The notes under the pieces were generated by a model, which saw only the letters and a list, made by a program, of their open reading frames with translations, was not told the origin of the DNA and did not search any database. Shown in pieces: positions 46,234 to 54,690 of a DNA stretch of 64,000 nucleotides (within the stretch, counting starts at the first letter, position 1; every line of letters begins with the position of its first letter). Source of the DNA: JBELHJ01 sp042091495 (GTDB lineage: Bacteria > Bacteroidota > Bacteroidia > Flavobacteriales > Flavobacteriaceae); the NCBI GenBank assembly GCA_042091495.1, contig JBELHJ010000005.1, positions 4,274 to 68,273 of the forward strand, read 5' to 3'. The position numbers and the translations under genes were made by a program.

Positions 46234-47481
46234 ATGAAGAATCATTTAGTAGTTATTGGATTGCATTGGCCCGAGCCTGAGTCAACTGCAGCAGGATTGC
46301 GGATGTTGCAATTGCTAGAGTTATTTCAATCTTTGGATTACGAGATCACTTTTTTATCTGCAGCACCAACTACAGCGCATAGTTATGATTTGAACAATAT
46401 GGGTATTCAAACCCAATCCATTTCCTTAAATGATGCTGGTTTTGATACCATAATCACCGAATTACAACCGCAAATAGTTCTCTACGATCGGTTCATAGCT
46501 GAGGAGCAGTTTGGTTGGCGTGTGCATGCTTGCGTTCCAGAAGCTCTAACCATTCTAGATACTGAAGATTTGCATTGTTTACGCAAAGCCCGTCAGCAAT
46601 TTGATGTTTCAGATCCTACATTTACAGCGCAACTTAAAGACAGTGATACGGCCAAACGGGAACTGGCCAGCATCTACCGTTGTGATGTTAGTCTTATTAT
46701 TTCAGAATTTGAAATGGAGTTACTGCAGACTGTATTTCAGGTCCCTGAAGCCCTGTTGTGTTACCTCCCTTTCTTAGTTGATTTTGTTGATACTAAAACC
46801 ATAGCTTTTAATGCTATACCATCCTTTGCTTCGCGTCAGCATTTTATGACGGTTGGAAATTTCAAACACGCGCCTAATTATGACGCCGTATTGTATTTAA
46901 AAGAAACCTTATGGCCAGGAATAAGGGCTCAAAATCCCAAGAGCGAGCTCCACATTTATGGAGCATATACGCCTGATAAAGTAAAGCAACTTCATAACCC
47001 CAAACATGGATTTATTATAAAAGGCTTCACCCCAGATATAGATACCACCATGCAACATTATAGGCTGTGTTTGGCGGCGCTTCGATTTGGAGCGGGTTTA
47101 AAAGGAAAATTATTAAAAGCCATGCAAAACGGACTCCCTTGTGTAATGACCACCTTAGGTGCCGAGGGGATGTTTGGTGATTTACCTCCCAACGGATGTA
47201 TTGCAGAATCTAGCCATGATTTCATCTCTGGTGCTGTAAATTTATATGAAAACGAAGCCGCTTGGACTGTAGCGCAACGTAGCGGTTATGAACTCGTAAA
47301 CTCCCGTTTTAATGTGGCTACTTTTCGTCCTATCATAAAAAAACTAATCAAGACCATGCGCTCCAACTTAAAAGGCCATCGTACTCAAAATTTTATAGGG
47401 AGTCTATTACACCATCACCAGCACCAAAGCACTAAATATTTAAGCAAGTGGATTGCTGCAAAAAATCAACATAATAAATAA
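46234..47481 (+). CDS. Glycosyltransferase (GT4-like)
   Basis: Probable glycosyltransferase with a GT-B fold. C-terminal half: FMTVGNFKHAPNYDAVLYLKE, KSELHIYGAYTPDKVKQL, IIKGFTPDIDTTMQHYRLCLAALRFGAGLKGKLLKAMQNGLPCVMTTLGAEG, which together form the family 4/GT1 signature (the E-A-type donor site is replaced by GLKGKLLKAMQ). No membrane segments. Length 415. It stands alone between purB and a convergent sirtuin gene. Donor and acceptor unknown. Confidence 0.82.
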   Translation: MKNHLVVIGLHWPEPESTAAGLRMLQLLELFQSLDYEITFLSAAPTTAHSYDLNNMGIQTQSISLNDAGFDTIITELQPQIVLYDRFIAEEQFGWRVHACVPEALTILDTEDLHCLRKARQQFDVSDPTFTAQLKDSDTAKRELASIYRCDVSLIISEFEMELLQTVFQVPEALLCYLPFLVDFVDTKTIAFNAIPSFASRQHFMTVGNFKHAPNYDAVLYLKETLWPGIRAQNPKSELHIYGAYTPDKVKQLHNPKHGFIIKGFTPDIDTTMQHYRLCLAALRFGAGLKGKLLKAMQNGLPCVMTTLGAEGMFGDLPPNGCIAESSHDFISGAVNLYENEAAWTVAQRSGYELVNSRFNVATFRPIIKKLIKTMRSNLKGHRTQNFIGSLLHHHQHQSTKYLSKWIAAKNQHNK

Positions 47482-47485
47482 GCCT

Positions 47486-48154
47486 TTACAAGGCTTCTAA
47501 TAAACGTTCTGTACCCTCTGTTGCATTGGCTTGAACATGTGTGAACTCTTGAGGGATTGTTGTAGGGTTAGGATCTATATAATATAAGGCAGTTCCGGGT
47601 TTACAATGATGCATTAAGCTGGCTGCGGGATACACTTGTAATGAGGTCCCTATAATTACAAAAATATCGGCTTGAGCTACAAGTTCAATAGCCTCATTAA
47701 ACAACGGGACGTCTTCTCCAAACCAAACAATAAAAGGCCGCATCTGGTGGCCTTCTGGACACTGATCCCCAATATTAATATTGGTTTTCCAGTCGGTTAC
47801 AAAATTGGGATTGCCTGTGCTTTGAGCTTTCAATAATTCTCCATGTAAGTGCAAAACTTTACTACTGCCGGCACGCTCATGTAAATCATCTACGTTTTGA
47901 GTTACAATGCTAACTTCAAATCGATCCTCTAACTGGGCTATAGCGTTGTGAGCACTGTTGGGTAAAACTGTAAGGAGTTGTGCTCTGCGCTTATTGTAAA
48001 AATCAAGAACTAAAGCGGGGTTATTCTCAAATCCCTGAGGTGAAGCCACTTCATAAATATCGTGCCCTTCCCAAAGTCCGTTGGCGTCTCTAAATGTTTT
48101 AATGCCGCTTTCCGCACTCATGCCAGCGCCCGTAAAAAAAACAATATGTTTCAT
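47486..48154 (-). CDS. cobB: NAD-dependent protein deacylase (sirtuin, class III)
   Basis: Removes acyl groups from lysines using NAD. FFTGAGMSAESGIKTFRD, TQNVDDLHERAGS, catalytic His in LHLHGEL and GTSLQVYPAA are present. Y53 and R56 in DFYNKRRAQL match the Y-x-x-R pair of desuccinylases such as E. coli CobB and SIRT5, so desuccinylation is likely. The usual four zinc cysteines are missing: only one Cys appears in the zinc region (GDQCPEGH), as in other Bacteroidetes sirtuins I recall. Length 222. Confidence 0.92.
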   Translation of the reverse strand: MKHIVFFTGAGMSAESGIKTFRDANGLWEGHDIYEVASPQGFENNPALVLDFYNKRRAQLLTVLPNSAHNAIAQLEDRFEVSIVTQNVDDLHERAGSSKVLHLHGELLKAQSTGNPNFVTDWKTNINIGDQCPEGHQMRPFIVWFGEDVPLFNEAIELVAQADIFVIIGTSLQVYPAASLMHHCKPGTALYYIDPNPTTIPQEFTHVQANATEGTERLLEAL

Positions 48155-48205
48155 AAACCGTTTGTAATCTGTATTAAATATATAATTTTACAACAAATAA
48201 CGCTT

Positions 48206-48862
48206 ATGGCTTTAGAACCCGATGCTTTAGCATATGTAGAATCCTTTTTGAGTCCCCAACGCCTGGAGAAATTTCACAGGGTTTTGGCTCAGCGTACGCG
48301 TCATTTTACGGTGGCTACAGAAGATGTTTACCAGTTACATAATACCAGTGCGGTTATTCGCAGTTGTGATGTATTTGGCGTGCAGGATGTGCATATTGTT
48401 GAAGAGGTGAATACTAAAAAGATTGATCGCGAAATTGCTATGGGTGCGCAAAAGTGGGTGGATATTCATAGGCATCATTCCGTGAAGGCTTGTTTAACGC
48501 AATTAAAACAATCGGGTTATCAAATTGTGGCCACTACCCCACATGCCAATGATTGTGCTCTTAGTGACTTTGATATCAGTAAAAAATCCTGTTTTTTCTT
48601 TGGACGAGAAACCGATGGACTATCGGATGAGGTCTTGTCTCAAGCCGATGCGTTTTTAAAAATTCCCATGGTAGGTTTTACAGAAAGCTTAAATATCTCT
48701 GTCTCTGCAGCCATTATCTTGCAGCATACAACTAATGCCTTACGCAAGTCTGAGATCAATTGGCAATTAACTCCTAAAGAGTTGTTGGAAAAACGCTGGG
48801 ATTGGACTAAAAAAACCATCAAAAGCTTTGACGAGATTCTTTCACGTTATACGCCTAAATAG
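48206..48862 (+). CDS. trmH: tRNA (guanosine(18)-2'-O)-methyltransferase, SpoU family
   Basis: 2'-O-methylates a guanosine in tRNA. The knot-fold SPOUT motifs are visible: NTSAVIRSCDVFGVQDVHIVE (motif 1), FFFGRETDGLSDEVL (motif 2) and IPMVGFTESLNISVSAAIIL (motif 3). The ATG at 48206 gives 218 residues with the family start; a longer frame to 48062 would overlap the divergent sirtuin gene. N-terminal FHRVLAQRTRHFTVATEDVYQ is typical of TrmH. Confidence 0.94.
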   Translation: MALEPDALAYVESFLSPQRLEKFHRVLAQRTRHFTVATEDVYQLHNTSAVIRSCDVFGVQDVHIVEEVNTKKIDREIAMGAQKWVDIHRHHSVKACLTQLKQSGYQIVATTPHANDCALSDFDISKKSCFFFGRETDGLSDEVLSQADAFLKIPMVGFTESLNISVSAAIILQHTTNALRKSEINWQLTPKELLEKRWDWTKKTIKSFDEILSRYTPK

Positions 48863-48883
48863 TTTACAAGTTTTAATGATTTA

Positions 48884-49660
48884 TTAGCGTCGTTTGCTGT
48901 TACTCTTGTTAAGGACTTTGTATTCTTCATAGCACTCGCTGATAGCATCAAGTACCTGTAGGTCATTAGCTGCCTCAATAAAGTCTACAGAATAATTACA
49001 CTCACTAATTAGCTTTTCAAGGTCGAAGCGGTTGATATTAAGAAGCACCATCAGCATTTCTCTGTCGTATCTGCTGGCCAGTTGTTTTCTTATGTTGTCG
49101 TCCTGCTTCATTTTCTTGAGCTTTTTTAGCTCATTAGGTTTTTTACCAAAGATGCCGTGCATGAAGTCTAGCGGATTAAATACTGCCCCCAAAACTTTTG
49201 AAATCCCAGAGGTGTTTTTACCCGCTTCATACCCTTTATTAGATAAACCCGATATGCTATAGCGGTAATTGGATTTAATGGGCACTTGCTTGACATCTAC
49301 CTCTAAATAACCCGTAAGAATGAGCTGGTTCACGACCACTTCTTCAAGAGCTAAGGCCAATTCAGTCATTTCTATTTTGGTTTCACCAAACTTGATCCAG
49401 TCGTTGGTGACTCTTACTTTAATAGATTTATAACCCAGATAGGAGAGGTGTAAGGTGTCGTTAGCGGTGGCTTCAATCTCAAATTTACCTGTACCATCGG
49501 TAGCTGTTCCAGTTACCTGATTTAGATTGACAATATTCACCGCCTCCATAGGTGCATTGGTAGAGGTGCTATAGATAACGCCTTTTACTATCGTAGTATC
49601 TTGTCCATATGCAATTAAGGTATTGACAATCAGAATACAACAAAGTAAAAGGCGTTTCAT
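48884..49660 (-). CDS. Exported protein with carboxypeptidase-regulatory-like domain
   Basis: Exported (signal ending LIAYGQ). A beta-sandwich of the carboxypeptidase D regulatory / TonB-plug type covers about 25-110: VKGVIYSTSTNAPMEAVNIVN, TDGTGKFEIEATANDTLHLSYLGYKSI. The rest (about 110-258) is helical and not recognised. Such proteins, without a TonB barrel, occur in many flavobacteria; function unknown. Length 258. Confidence 0.82.
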   Translation of the reverse strand: MKRLLLCCILIVNTLIAYGQDTTIVKGVIYSTSTNAPMEAVNIVNLNQVTGTATDGTGKFEIEATANDTLHLSYLGYKSIKVRVTNDWIKFGETKIEMTELALALEEVVVNQLILTGYLEVDVKQVPIKSNYRYSISGLSNKGYEAGKNTSGISKVLGAVFNPLDFMHGIFGKKPNELKKLKKMKQDDNIRKQLASRYDREMLMVLLNINRFDLEKLISECNYSVDFIEAANDLQVLDAISECYEEYKVLNKSNSKRR

Positions 49661-49773
49661 AGGTATAACAAGTAGTTTTAAGAGTACTAATCTAAGTTAA
49701 TTTTAAAAATCTACCTTATAATTAACCAAATTTTATGGTATTAAATCCAGCTTTATTAAAGCTAAATTTTCCT

Positions 49774-51534
49774 TTAGCGTCTGCTACGTCTTGGACGCGA
49801 AGACGATTTTCCAGAGCGGTCAGATTTGGAATTTCTCCCGCGTCTTGAATCCGACTTAGCACCTCTAAAATTACCACCGTCGTTACCAAAGCGTTTCCCA
49901 GATTTATTGCGATTGCGATTACGTGATCTTCCACGGTCACGCTCCCTGTTTTCGGTAACTTCAACACTTACAACACGGTCGTTTACTTTAATGCCGTTAA
50001 GTGTTTGTAATACTTTTTCGGCAAGGTTGTTTTCCACATTAAAGAAGGAAAAGGTGTTTTTTGTATCCACTTTAAACACATCGTCACGACCCAGTTTAAG
50101 CTCACCTTTCAAGAAATCTTTCATACTCATCCAAGTGAAGCCATCTTTACTTCCCAGGTTAATAAAGAATCTTGTGGAGTCGGCACTAATTTCTTTATGA
50201 CTGCCTTTATCGCTCACGTTAATATCGTGGGATTTCTTATAGTAGTTATAAAAACGGTTAAATTCTACGGAGAAGAATTTTTTAATCAATTCCTCTTTAG
50301 AGCTCTCCTCAAACAAACTGTTGATACTATCAATAAACGGATCAATCTCATGATTGATTTCGGTATGGTTTACTTTGTTGGCTAAAGACATGAGTTGCAC
50401 TTCACAAATGGCCTTTCCATCGGGGATGTCTTTTTTATTGAACTCCTTTTTTATAATACGCTCAATACTTTTTATTTTACGCAGTTCACTTTTAGTAGCA
50501 ATTACCATAGAAATCCCTGTTTTACCAGCACGTCCGGTTCTACCACTACGGTGGGTATAGGTTTCAATTTCGTCTGGTAACTGGTAGTGTAACACATGGG
50601 TGATGTTATCCACATCAATCCCTCGAGCCGCCACATCGGTAGCAACCAACATTTGAATTTGTTTATTTCTAAACGACTTCATTACTAAATCACGCTGGTT
50701 CTGCGATAAATCGCCATGCAATGCTCCCGCATTATAGCCGTCTTCAATCAATTTTTCGGCTACTTTTTGGGTATCGCGTTTGGTACGACAAAATATTACC
50801 GAGAAGATATCTGGGTTAAAGTCGGCTAAACGCTTTAGTGCTAAATAGCGGTCTCTGGCACCAACCATATAATACTCGTGAGAGACGTTTTGACTCCCTT
50901 GGTTTTTGGTCCCCACTGTAATTTCATGCGGGCTGTGCATGAATTTCTTAGCAATTGTAGACACCTCTTTTGGCATGGTTGCACTAAATAACCAGGTACT
51001 TTTCTCGTTGGGCGTATGCGATAAAATATCGTTAATATCTTCATAGAACCCCATGTTTAGCATCTCATCAGCCTCATCTAAGACACAGTATTCTATTTTG
51101 GAAATGTTTACCATTTTTCTGGAAATCATATCCTTCATTCGCCCTGGCGTGGCTACAATAATTTGGGCGCCTTTTTTAACTTTATTTGCTTGGTCTGAAA
51201 TACTGGCACCACCATAAATAGCGGTTACATTAAGACCTTTGTAATATTTGCCATAGGCATTCATCTCGTTGGTGATTTGCAAGCACAATTCACGGGTTGG
51301 TGATAATATTAAGCCTTGGGTAGTGCGGCTTTCCACATCAATTTTTTGCAGCATGGGAAATCCAAAGGCTGCAGTTTTACCTGTACCGGTTTGTGCCAGT
51401 GCAATTAAATCTGTTTCTTCGTCTAATAAAACGGGAATGGCTTTTTCCTGTACCTCACTGGGTGTTTCAAAGCCAAGGTCGGTTATGGCCTGAAGTAAAG
51501 TCTCGTTAAGGCCTAACGCTTTAAATTTTGTCAT
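49774..51534 (-). CDS. deaD: DEAD/DEAH box RNA helicase (CsdA/DeaD-like)
   Basis: ATP-dependent RNA helicase involved in ribosome assembly and mRNA structure. Motifs in order: Q-motif region NETLLQAITDLGFETPSEVQEK, Walker A AQTGTGKTAAF (about 51-61), DEAD box VLDEADEMLNMGF, SAT, and the late helicase motif HRSGRTGRAGKTG. A DbpA-like RNA-binding domain lies at about 455-530, followed by a basic RGRNRNRN / RRGRNSKS tail. Length 586. Preceded by its own -7 box and a predicted leader of about 127 bases (see findings). Confidence 0.94.
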   Translation of the reverse strand: MTKFKALGLNETLLQAITDLGFETPSEVQEKAIPVLLDEETDLIALAQTGTGKTAAFGFPMLQKIDVESRTTQGLILSPTRELCLQITNEMNAYGKYYKGLNVTAIYGGASISDQANKVKKGAQIIVATPGRMKDMISRKMVNISKIEYCVLDEADEMLNMGFYEDINDILSHTPNEKSTWLFSATMPKEVSTIAKKFMHSPHEITVGTKNQGSQNVSHEYYMVGARDRYLALKRLADFNPDIFSVIFCRTKRDTQKVAEKLIEDGYNAGALHGDLSQNQRDLVMKSFRNKQIQMLVATDVAARGIDVDNITHVLHYQLPDEIETYTHRSGRTGRAGKTGISMVIATKSELRKIKSIERIIKKEFNKKDIPDGKAICEVQLMSLANKVNHTEINHEIDPFIDSINSLFEESSKEELIKKFFSVEFNRFYNYYKKSHDINVSDKGSHKEISADSTRFFINLGSKDGFTWMSMKDFLKGELKLGRDDVFKVDTKNTFSFFNVENNLAEKVLQTLNGIKVNDRVVSVEVTENRERDRGRSRNRNRNKSGKRFGNDGGNFRGAKSDSRRGRNSKSDRSGKSSSRPRRSRR

Positions 51535-51641
51535 TGTTACTTTTAAGTATCCGATTATGTTATGTTAGTGTTACATAAAGAAGCGAATCGACATACTTAA
51601 CCATAATACTTCTAGTAACACGTCCTCATTCTGAGAGGGTT

Positions 51642-51660
51642 AAACTCTAAATCTGAGTTT
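51642..51660 (-). promoter_or_regulatory. Hairpin at the 5' end of the deaD leader
   Basis: AAACTC and GAGTTT (51642-51647, 51655-51660) form a 6-bp stem around a 7-base loop immediately downstream of the predicted start site. Confidence 0.4.
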
Positions 51661-51667
51661 CAGCGTG

Positions 51668-51675
51668 CAAAGATA
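51668..51675 (-). promoter_or_regulatory. Bacteroidetes -7 box for deaD
   Basis: Minus strand reads TATCTTTG, an exact TAnnTTTG match, placed 10 bases past the rdgB stop and about 134 bases before the deaD start. Confidence 0.45.
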
Positions 51676-51684
51676 GGCTTTTAT

Positions 51685-52266
51685 TTAGATATCGACTGAT
51701 TTTAAGAAGTTTATCAGTTTTTTCACAGCGCGGCCGCGGTGGCTGATGTCATTTTTCACCGCCATAGATAACTCAGCAAAAGTTTGCTCAAAGCCATCGG
51801 GTTGAAAAATAGGGTCGTAGCCAAATCCTTTGTCGCCATGACGTTCTCTAGTGATTTCACCTTCACAAATGCCGGTAAATTGGTGTAGTTTATCGTCTAT
51901 ACGTAATGAGATAACCGTTTTAAAATGCGCCTTGCGGTTGGGTTGGTCTTTTAGAGCCGCCAATAATTTGGTCATGTTGGCTTCACTAGATTTTTCAGGA
52001 CCAGCGTAGCGTGCTGCGTATACTCCGGGAGCTCCATTTAATGCATCAACTAATAAACCGGTATCATCAGCAAAACCATCCACACCGTAATGGGTTTTAA
52101 TGTAATTTACTTTTTGGGCCGAGTTGCCTTCTATGGTGTCCTGTTCCTCGGGGATGTCCTCATGACAACCAATGGCATCAAGACCTAAAATGGTCATAGA
52201 TTCTGGGACAGCGGCCTGAATTTCTTTCAGTTTATTGGGGTTATTTGTTGCAAAAACCAATTTCAT
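51685..52266 (-). CDS. rdgB: Non-canonical purine NTP pyrophosphatase (RdgB/HAM1)
   Basis: Removes ITP/XTP/dITP from the nucleotide pool. The start MKLVFATNNPNKLKEIQ and the segments EQDTIEGNSAQKVNYIK, FADDTGLLVDALNGAPGVYAARYAG, KGFGYDPIFQPDG and SHRGRAVKKL are family signatures. Length 193. Ten bases after rlmH on the same strand. A weak read-through toward deaD is possible but deaD has its own promoter. Confidence 0.97.
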   Translation of the reverse strand: MKLVFATNNPNKLKEIQAAVPESMTILGLDAIGCHEDIPEEQDTIEGNSAQKVNYIKTHYGVDGFADDTGLLVDALNGAPGVYAARYAGPEKSSEANMTKLLAALKDQPNRKAHFKTVISLRIDDKLHQFTGICEGEITRERHGDKGFGYDPIFQPDGFEQTFAELSMAVKNDISHRGRAVKKLINFLKSVDI

Positions 52267-52276
52267 AGTAAAGTGC

Positions 52277-52750
52277 TTATTGGTGGTGGTACGGTTCGTT
52301 TTTTAAAATGCTAAATCCACGGTACAACTGTTCAATAAAAAACAAACGGACCATCTGGTGTGAGAAGGTCATGTTAGATAATGAAATTTTGGCATTGGCG
52401 CGTTGGTATAATTTATCCGAGAACCCGTAAGGCCCTCCAATAACAAATGTTACTTGTTTTACACCAGAGTTGAGGTGTTTTTGGAGGTATTTAGAAAAAG
52501 CCACCGAGTCGAACGCCTTGCCTTTTTCGTCTAACAAAATCAGATAGTCACTGGATTTGGTTTTTGCTATAATCAATTCGCCTTCTTTTTGTTTTTGTTG
52601 GCTTTCGCTCAGATTTTTGGCATTCTTGATATCGGGAATAATGGTATATTCAAATTTAATATAATGTGCTAAGCGTTTGGTGTAGTCATCAATGAGTGTT
52701 TGTAACGCATGGTGATCTGTTTTTCCTACGGCGATGAGTTTTATTTGCAT
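52277..52750 (-). CDS. rlmH: 23S rRNA pseudouridine(1915)-N3-methyltransferase
   Basis: Methylates pseudouridine 1915 of 23S rRNA. MQIKLIAVGKTDHHALQTLIDDYTKRL, YLILLDEKGKAFDS, TFVIGGPYGFSD and ISLSNMTFSHQMVRLFFIEQLYRGF are the RlmH pattern, ending in YHHQ. Length 157 is normal. First gene of an rlmH-rdgB unit; a -7 box lies only six bases from the start. Confidence 0.97.
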   Translation of the reverse strand: MQIKLIAVGKTDHHALQTLIDDYTKRLAHYIKFEYTIIPDIKNAKNLSESQQKQKEGELIIAKTKSSDYLILLDEKGKAFDSVAFSKYLQKHLNSGVKQVTFVIGGPYGFSDKLYQRANAKISLSNMTFSHQMVRLFFIEQLYRGFSILKNEPYHHQ

Positions 52751-52755
52751 GCCTA

Positions 52756-52763
52756 CAAATTTA
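52756..52763 (-). promoter_or_regulatory. Bacteroidetes -7 box close to the rlmH start
   Basis: Minus strand reads TAAATTTG (TAnnTTTG). It ends five bases before the rlmH ATG, which would give a leaderless or nearly leaderless mRNA. Confidence 0.4.
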
Positions 52764-52846
52764 AAATTTTAAAGCAATTATAAAAGTCAGTTTATTGGCT
52801 TCATTTTTTGGTACAATTCTTATTTTTACATCATAAACACCTGTCT

Positions 52847-53704
52847 ATGATTACTCCTGAAGCTCAGCAACATGAGATTTCCCTTTTAATAGCCAATGCC
52901 ATACGTGAAGACGTGGGAGATGGTGATCACAGTGCTTTGGCCTGTGTTCCCGAAACGGCCGTTGGTAAAGCGCAATTGTTGGTTAAAGAGGCAGGTATCA
53001 TTGCTGGTGTGGCCTTTGCCCTGCAGGTATTTACTTATGTAGATTCAGGTTTGGAAGTCGATGTACATATTCCCGACGGCACTGCTGTTAGTCCTGGCGA
53101 CATTGTACTTACGGTTAGTGGTTCGTCTCAGGCCATTTTAAAAGCCGAGCGCTTGGTTTTAAATGCCATGCAGCGCATGTCTGCTGTAGCTACTAAAACC
53201 GCGCAGTATGTTAAGTTGCTTAGTGGTACAGATACGAAGTTATTGGATACCAGAAAAACCACACCTGGATTTCGGGTGCTCGAGAAACAGGCGGTCAAAA
53301 TAGGAGGTGGTGAGAACCATCGTTTTGCTTTGTATGATTTGATCATGCTTAAGGATAATCACATCGATTTTTGTGGCGGGATTACCGCTGCTATAGCAAA
53401 GACGCAATCTTACTTAAAGCGTTTGGGTAAAGATTTAAAAATTATTGTAGAAGCCCGTGATCTGGATGAAGTACGCGAAATTTTAGAGAGTGATGGGGTA
53501 TACCGTATTCTATTGGATAACTTTAGTTTTGAAGATACTAAAACTGCTGTAGCGCTTATCGGAGACCGCTGTCTTACGGAGTCTTCAGGGAATATTAACG
53601 AGACCACGATCAGGCAGTATGCAGACTGTGGTGTGAATTACATTTCATCAGGGGCCTTAACCCATTCGGTGTCTAATTTGGATTTAAGTTTAAAAGCCGT
53701 GTAG
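52847..53704 (+). CDS. nadC: Nicotinate-nucleotide pyrophosphorylase (carboxylating)
   Basis: Makes nicotinate mononucleotide from quinolinate and PRPP (NAD synthesis). Features: AIREDVGDGDHSALACVP, ERLVLNAMQRMSAVATKTAQYV, LLDTRKTTPGFRVLEKQAVKIGGGENHRFALYDLIMLKDNHI, and LLDNFSFEDTKTAV. The ATG at 52847 gives 285 residues, the normal length; a start at 52808 would be longer and non-family. Its stop adjoins the YihY start. Confidence 0.96.
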   Translation: MITPEAQQHEISLLIANAIREDVGDGDHSALACVPETAVGKAQLLVKEAGIIAGVAFALQVFTYVDSGLEVDVHIPDGTAVSPGDIVLTVSGSSQAILKAERLVLNAMQRMSAVATKTAQYVKLLSGTDTKLLDTRKTTPGFRVLEKQAVKIGGGENHRFALYDLIMLKDNHIDFCGGITAAIAKTQSYLKRLGKDLKIIVEARDLDEVREILESDGVYRILLDNFSFEDTKTAVALIGDRCLTESSGNINETTIRQYADCGVNYISSGALTHSVSNLDLSLKAV

Positions 53705-54658
53705 ATGTCAGAAACTCCGCCATCCAAGTTATTCAGTTACCGCCTAGTTAAAACACTATGGACTTTTTTGGGGGGTATCAAGCTGCCAGGATTTAGCGGA
53801 TTGACCTTATTAGACTTATTAAAACTCTACACCTTAGGTATTGCTAAGGGGGCTATTTCTACTAGAGCTTCGGCCATTGCTTTTAGTTTTTTTATGGCCA
53901 TTTTCCCGTTTTTACTTTTTGTGCTGTTTTTAATTCCTATTATACCCATAGTTGGTTTTGAACAAGAGTTTATGGCGTTTTTAGAAAGCTTCTTACCGCC
54001 ACAGACCAGTGACTTTTTCTTTGACAATATATTTGGCAATCTGAACAGTGGACAAACCCAAGGGGGGGTGCTGTCTTCGGTATTTTTATTATCTATTTTG
54101 TTAATGGCTAACGGGGTAAATGCCGTATTTACGGGTTTTGAGACCTCTTACCACGAACAGCTGAGTCGGAATTTTTTTAAACAATACCTTTATGCTCTTG
54201 GGGTGGCCTTACTGTTGGCTTTTTTATTAGTGATCACTGTAGCCTTCTGGGGTTACTTTGAAATCTATGTCATCCAAAACATTCACGAGCAATTGGAGCT
54301 GCGGGGAATTACTTCCTCAGAATCGGAATTAATTTGGGCCAAAGCCGGTAAATACCTCTTTTTTGTGCTTATTGTATATGTGGCCACTGCTATACTGTAT
54401 TATTATGGCACTTCAGAAGGAAAGGCGTTGCGCTTTTTCTCGGCTGGCGCACTCTTAACTACCATTCTTATAATTCTTACGTCCTATTTATTTGGCGTTT
54501 ACATTAATAACTTTTCAAATTACAACGAGTTGTATGGTTCTATAGGGGCTTTACTGATTTTGTTATTTTATTTATGGCTTAATGCCAATATCTTGTTGTT
54601 GGGTTATGAGCTCAATGCGTCGTTAACCCTTTTAAAAAAGCGTCAGACTACCACCTAA
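53705..54658 (+). CDS. YihY/BrkB family inner membrane protein
   Basis: Polytopic inner-membrane protein of uncertain function (once called ribonuclease BN). About six hydrophobic segments; family-typical ISTRASAIAFSFFMAIFPFLLF near residue 55, LLMANGVNAVFTGFETSYHE, and the end IGALLILLFYLWLNANILLLGYELNA. Length 317. Starts on the base following the nadC stop, so transcribed with it; the PriA gene follows 32 bases later. Confidence 0.93.
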   Translation: MSETPPSKLFSYRLVKTLWTFLGGIKLPGFSGLTLLDLLKLYTLGIAKGAISTRASAIAFSFFMAIFPFLLFVLFLIPIIPIVGFEQEFMAFLESFLPPQTSDFFFDNIFGNLNSGQTQGGVLSSVFLLSILLMANGVNAVFTGFETSYHEQLSRNFFKQYLYALGVALLLAFLLVITVAFWGYFEIYVIQNIHEQLELRGITSSESELIWAKAGKYLFFVLIVYVATAILYYYGTSEGKALRFFSAGALLTTILIILTSYLFGVYINNFSNYNELYGSIGALLILLFYLWLNANILLLGYELNASLTLLKKRQTTT

Positions 54659-54690
54659 CGCTTTAAATCTTTTAAAACCTTAAACTGCTG

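Noticed and set aside
49722..49967. Minus-strand frame overlapping the helicase C-terminus
   Set aside because: It runs in another frame through the basic RGN-rich tail; no independent start signal or family similarity.
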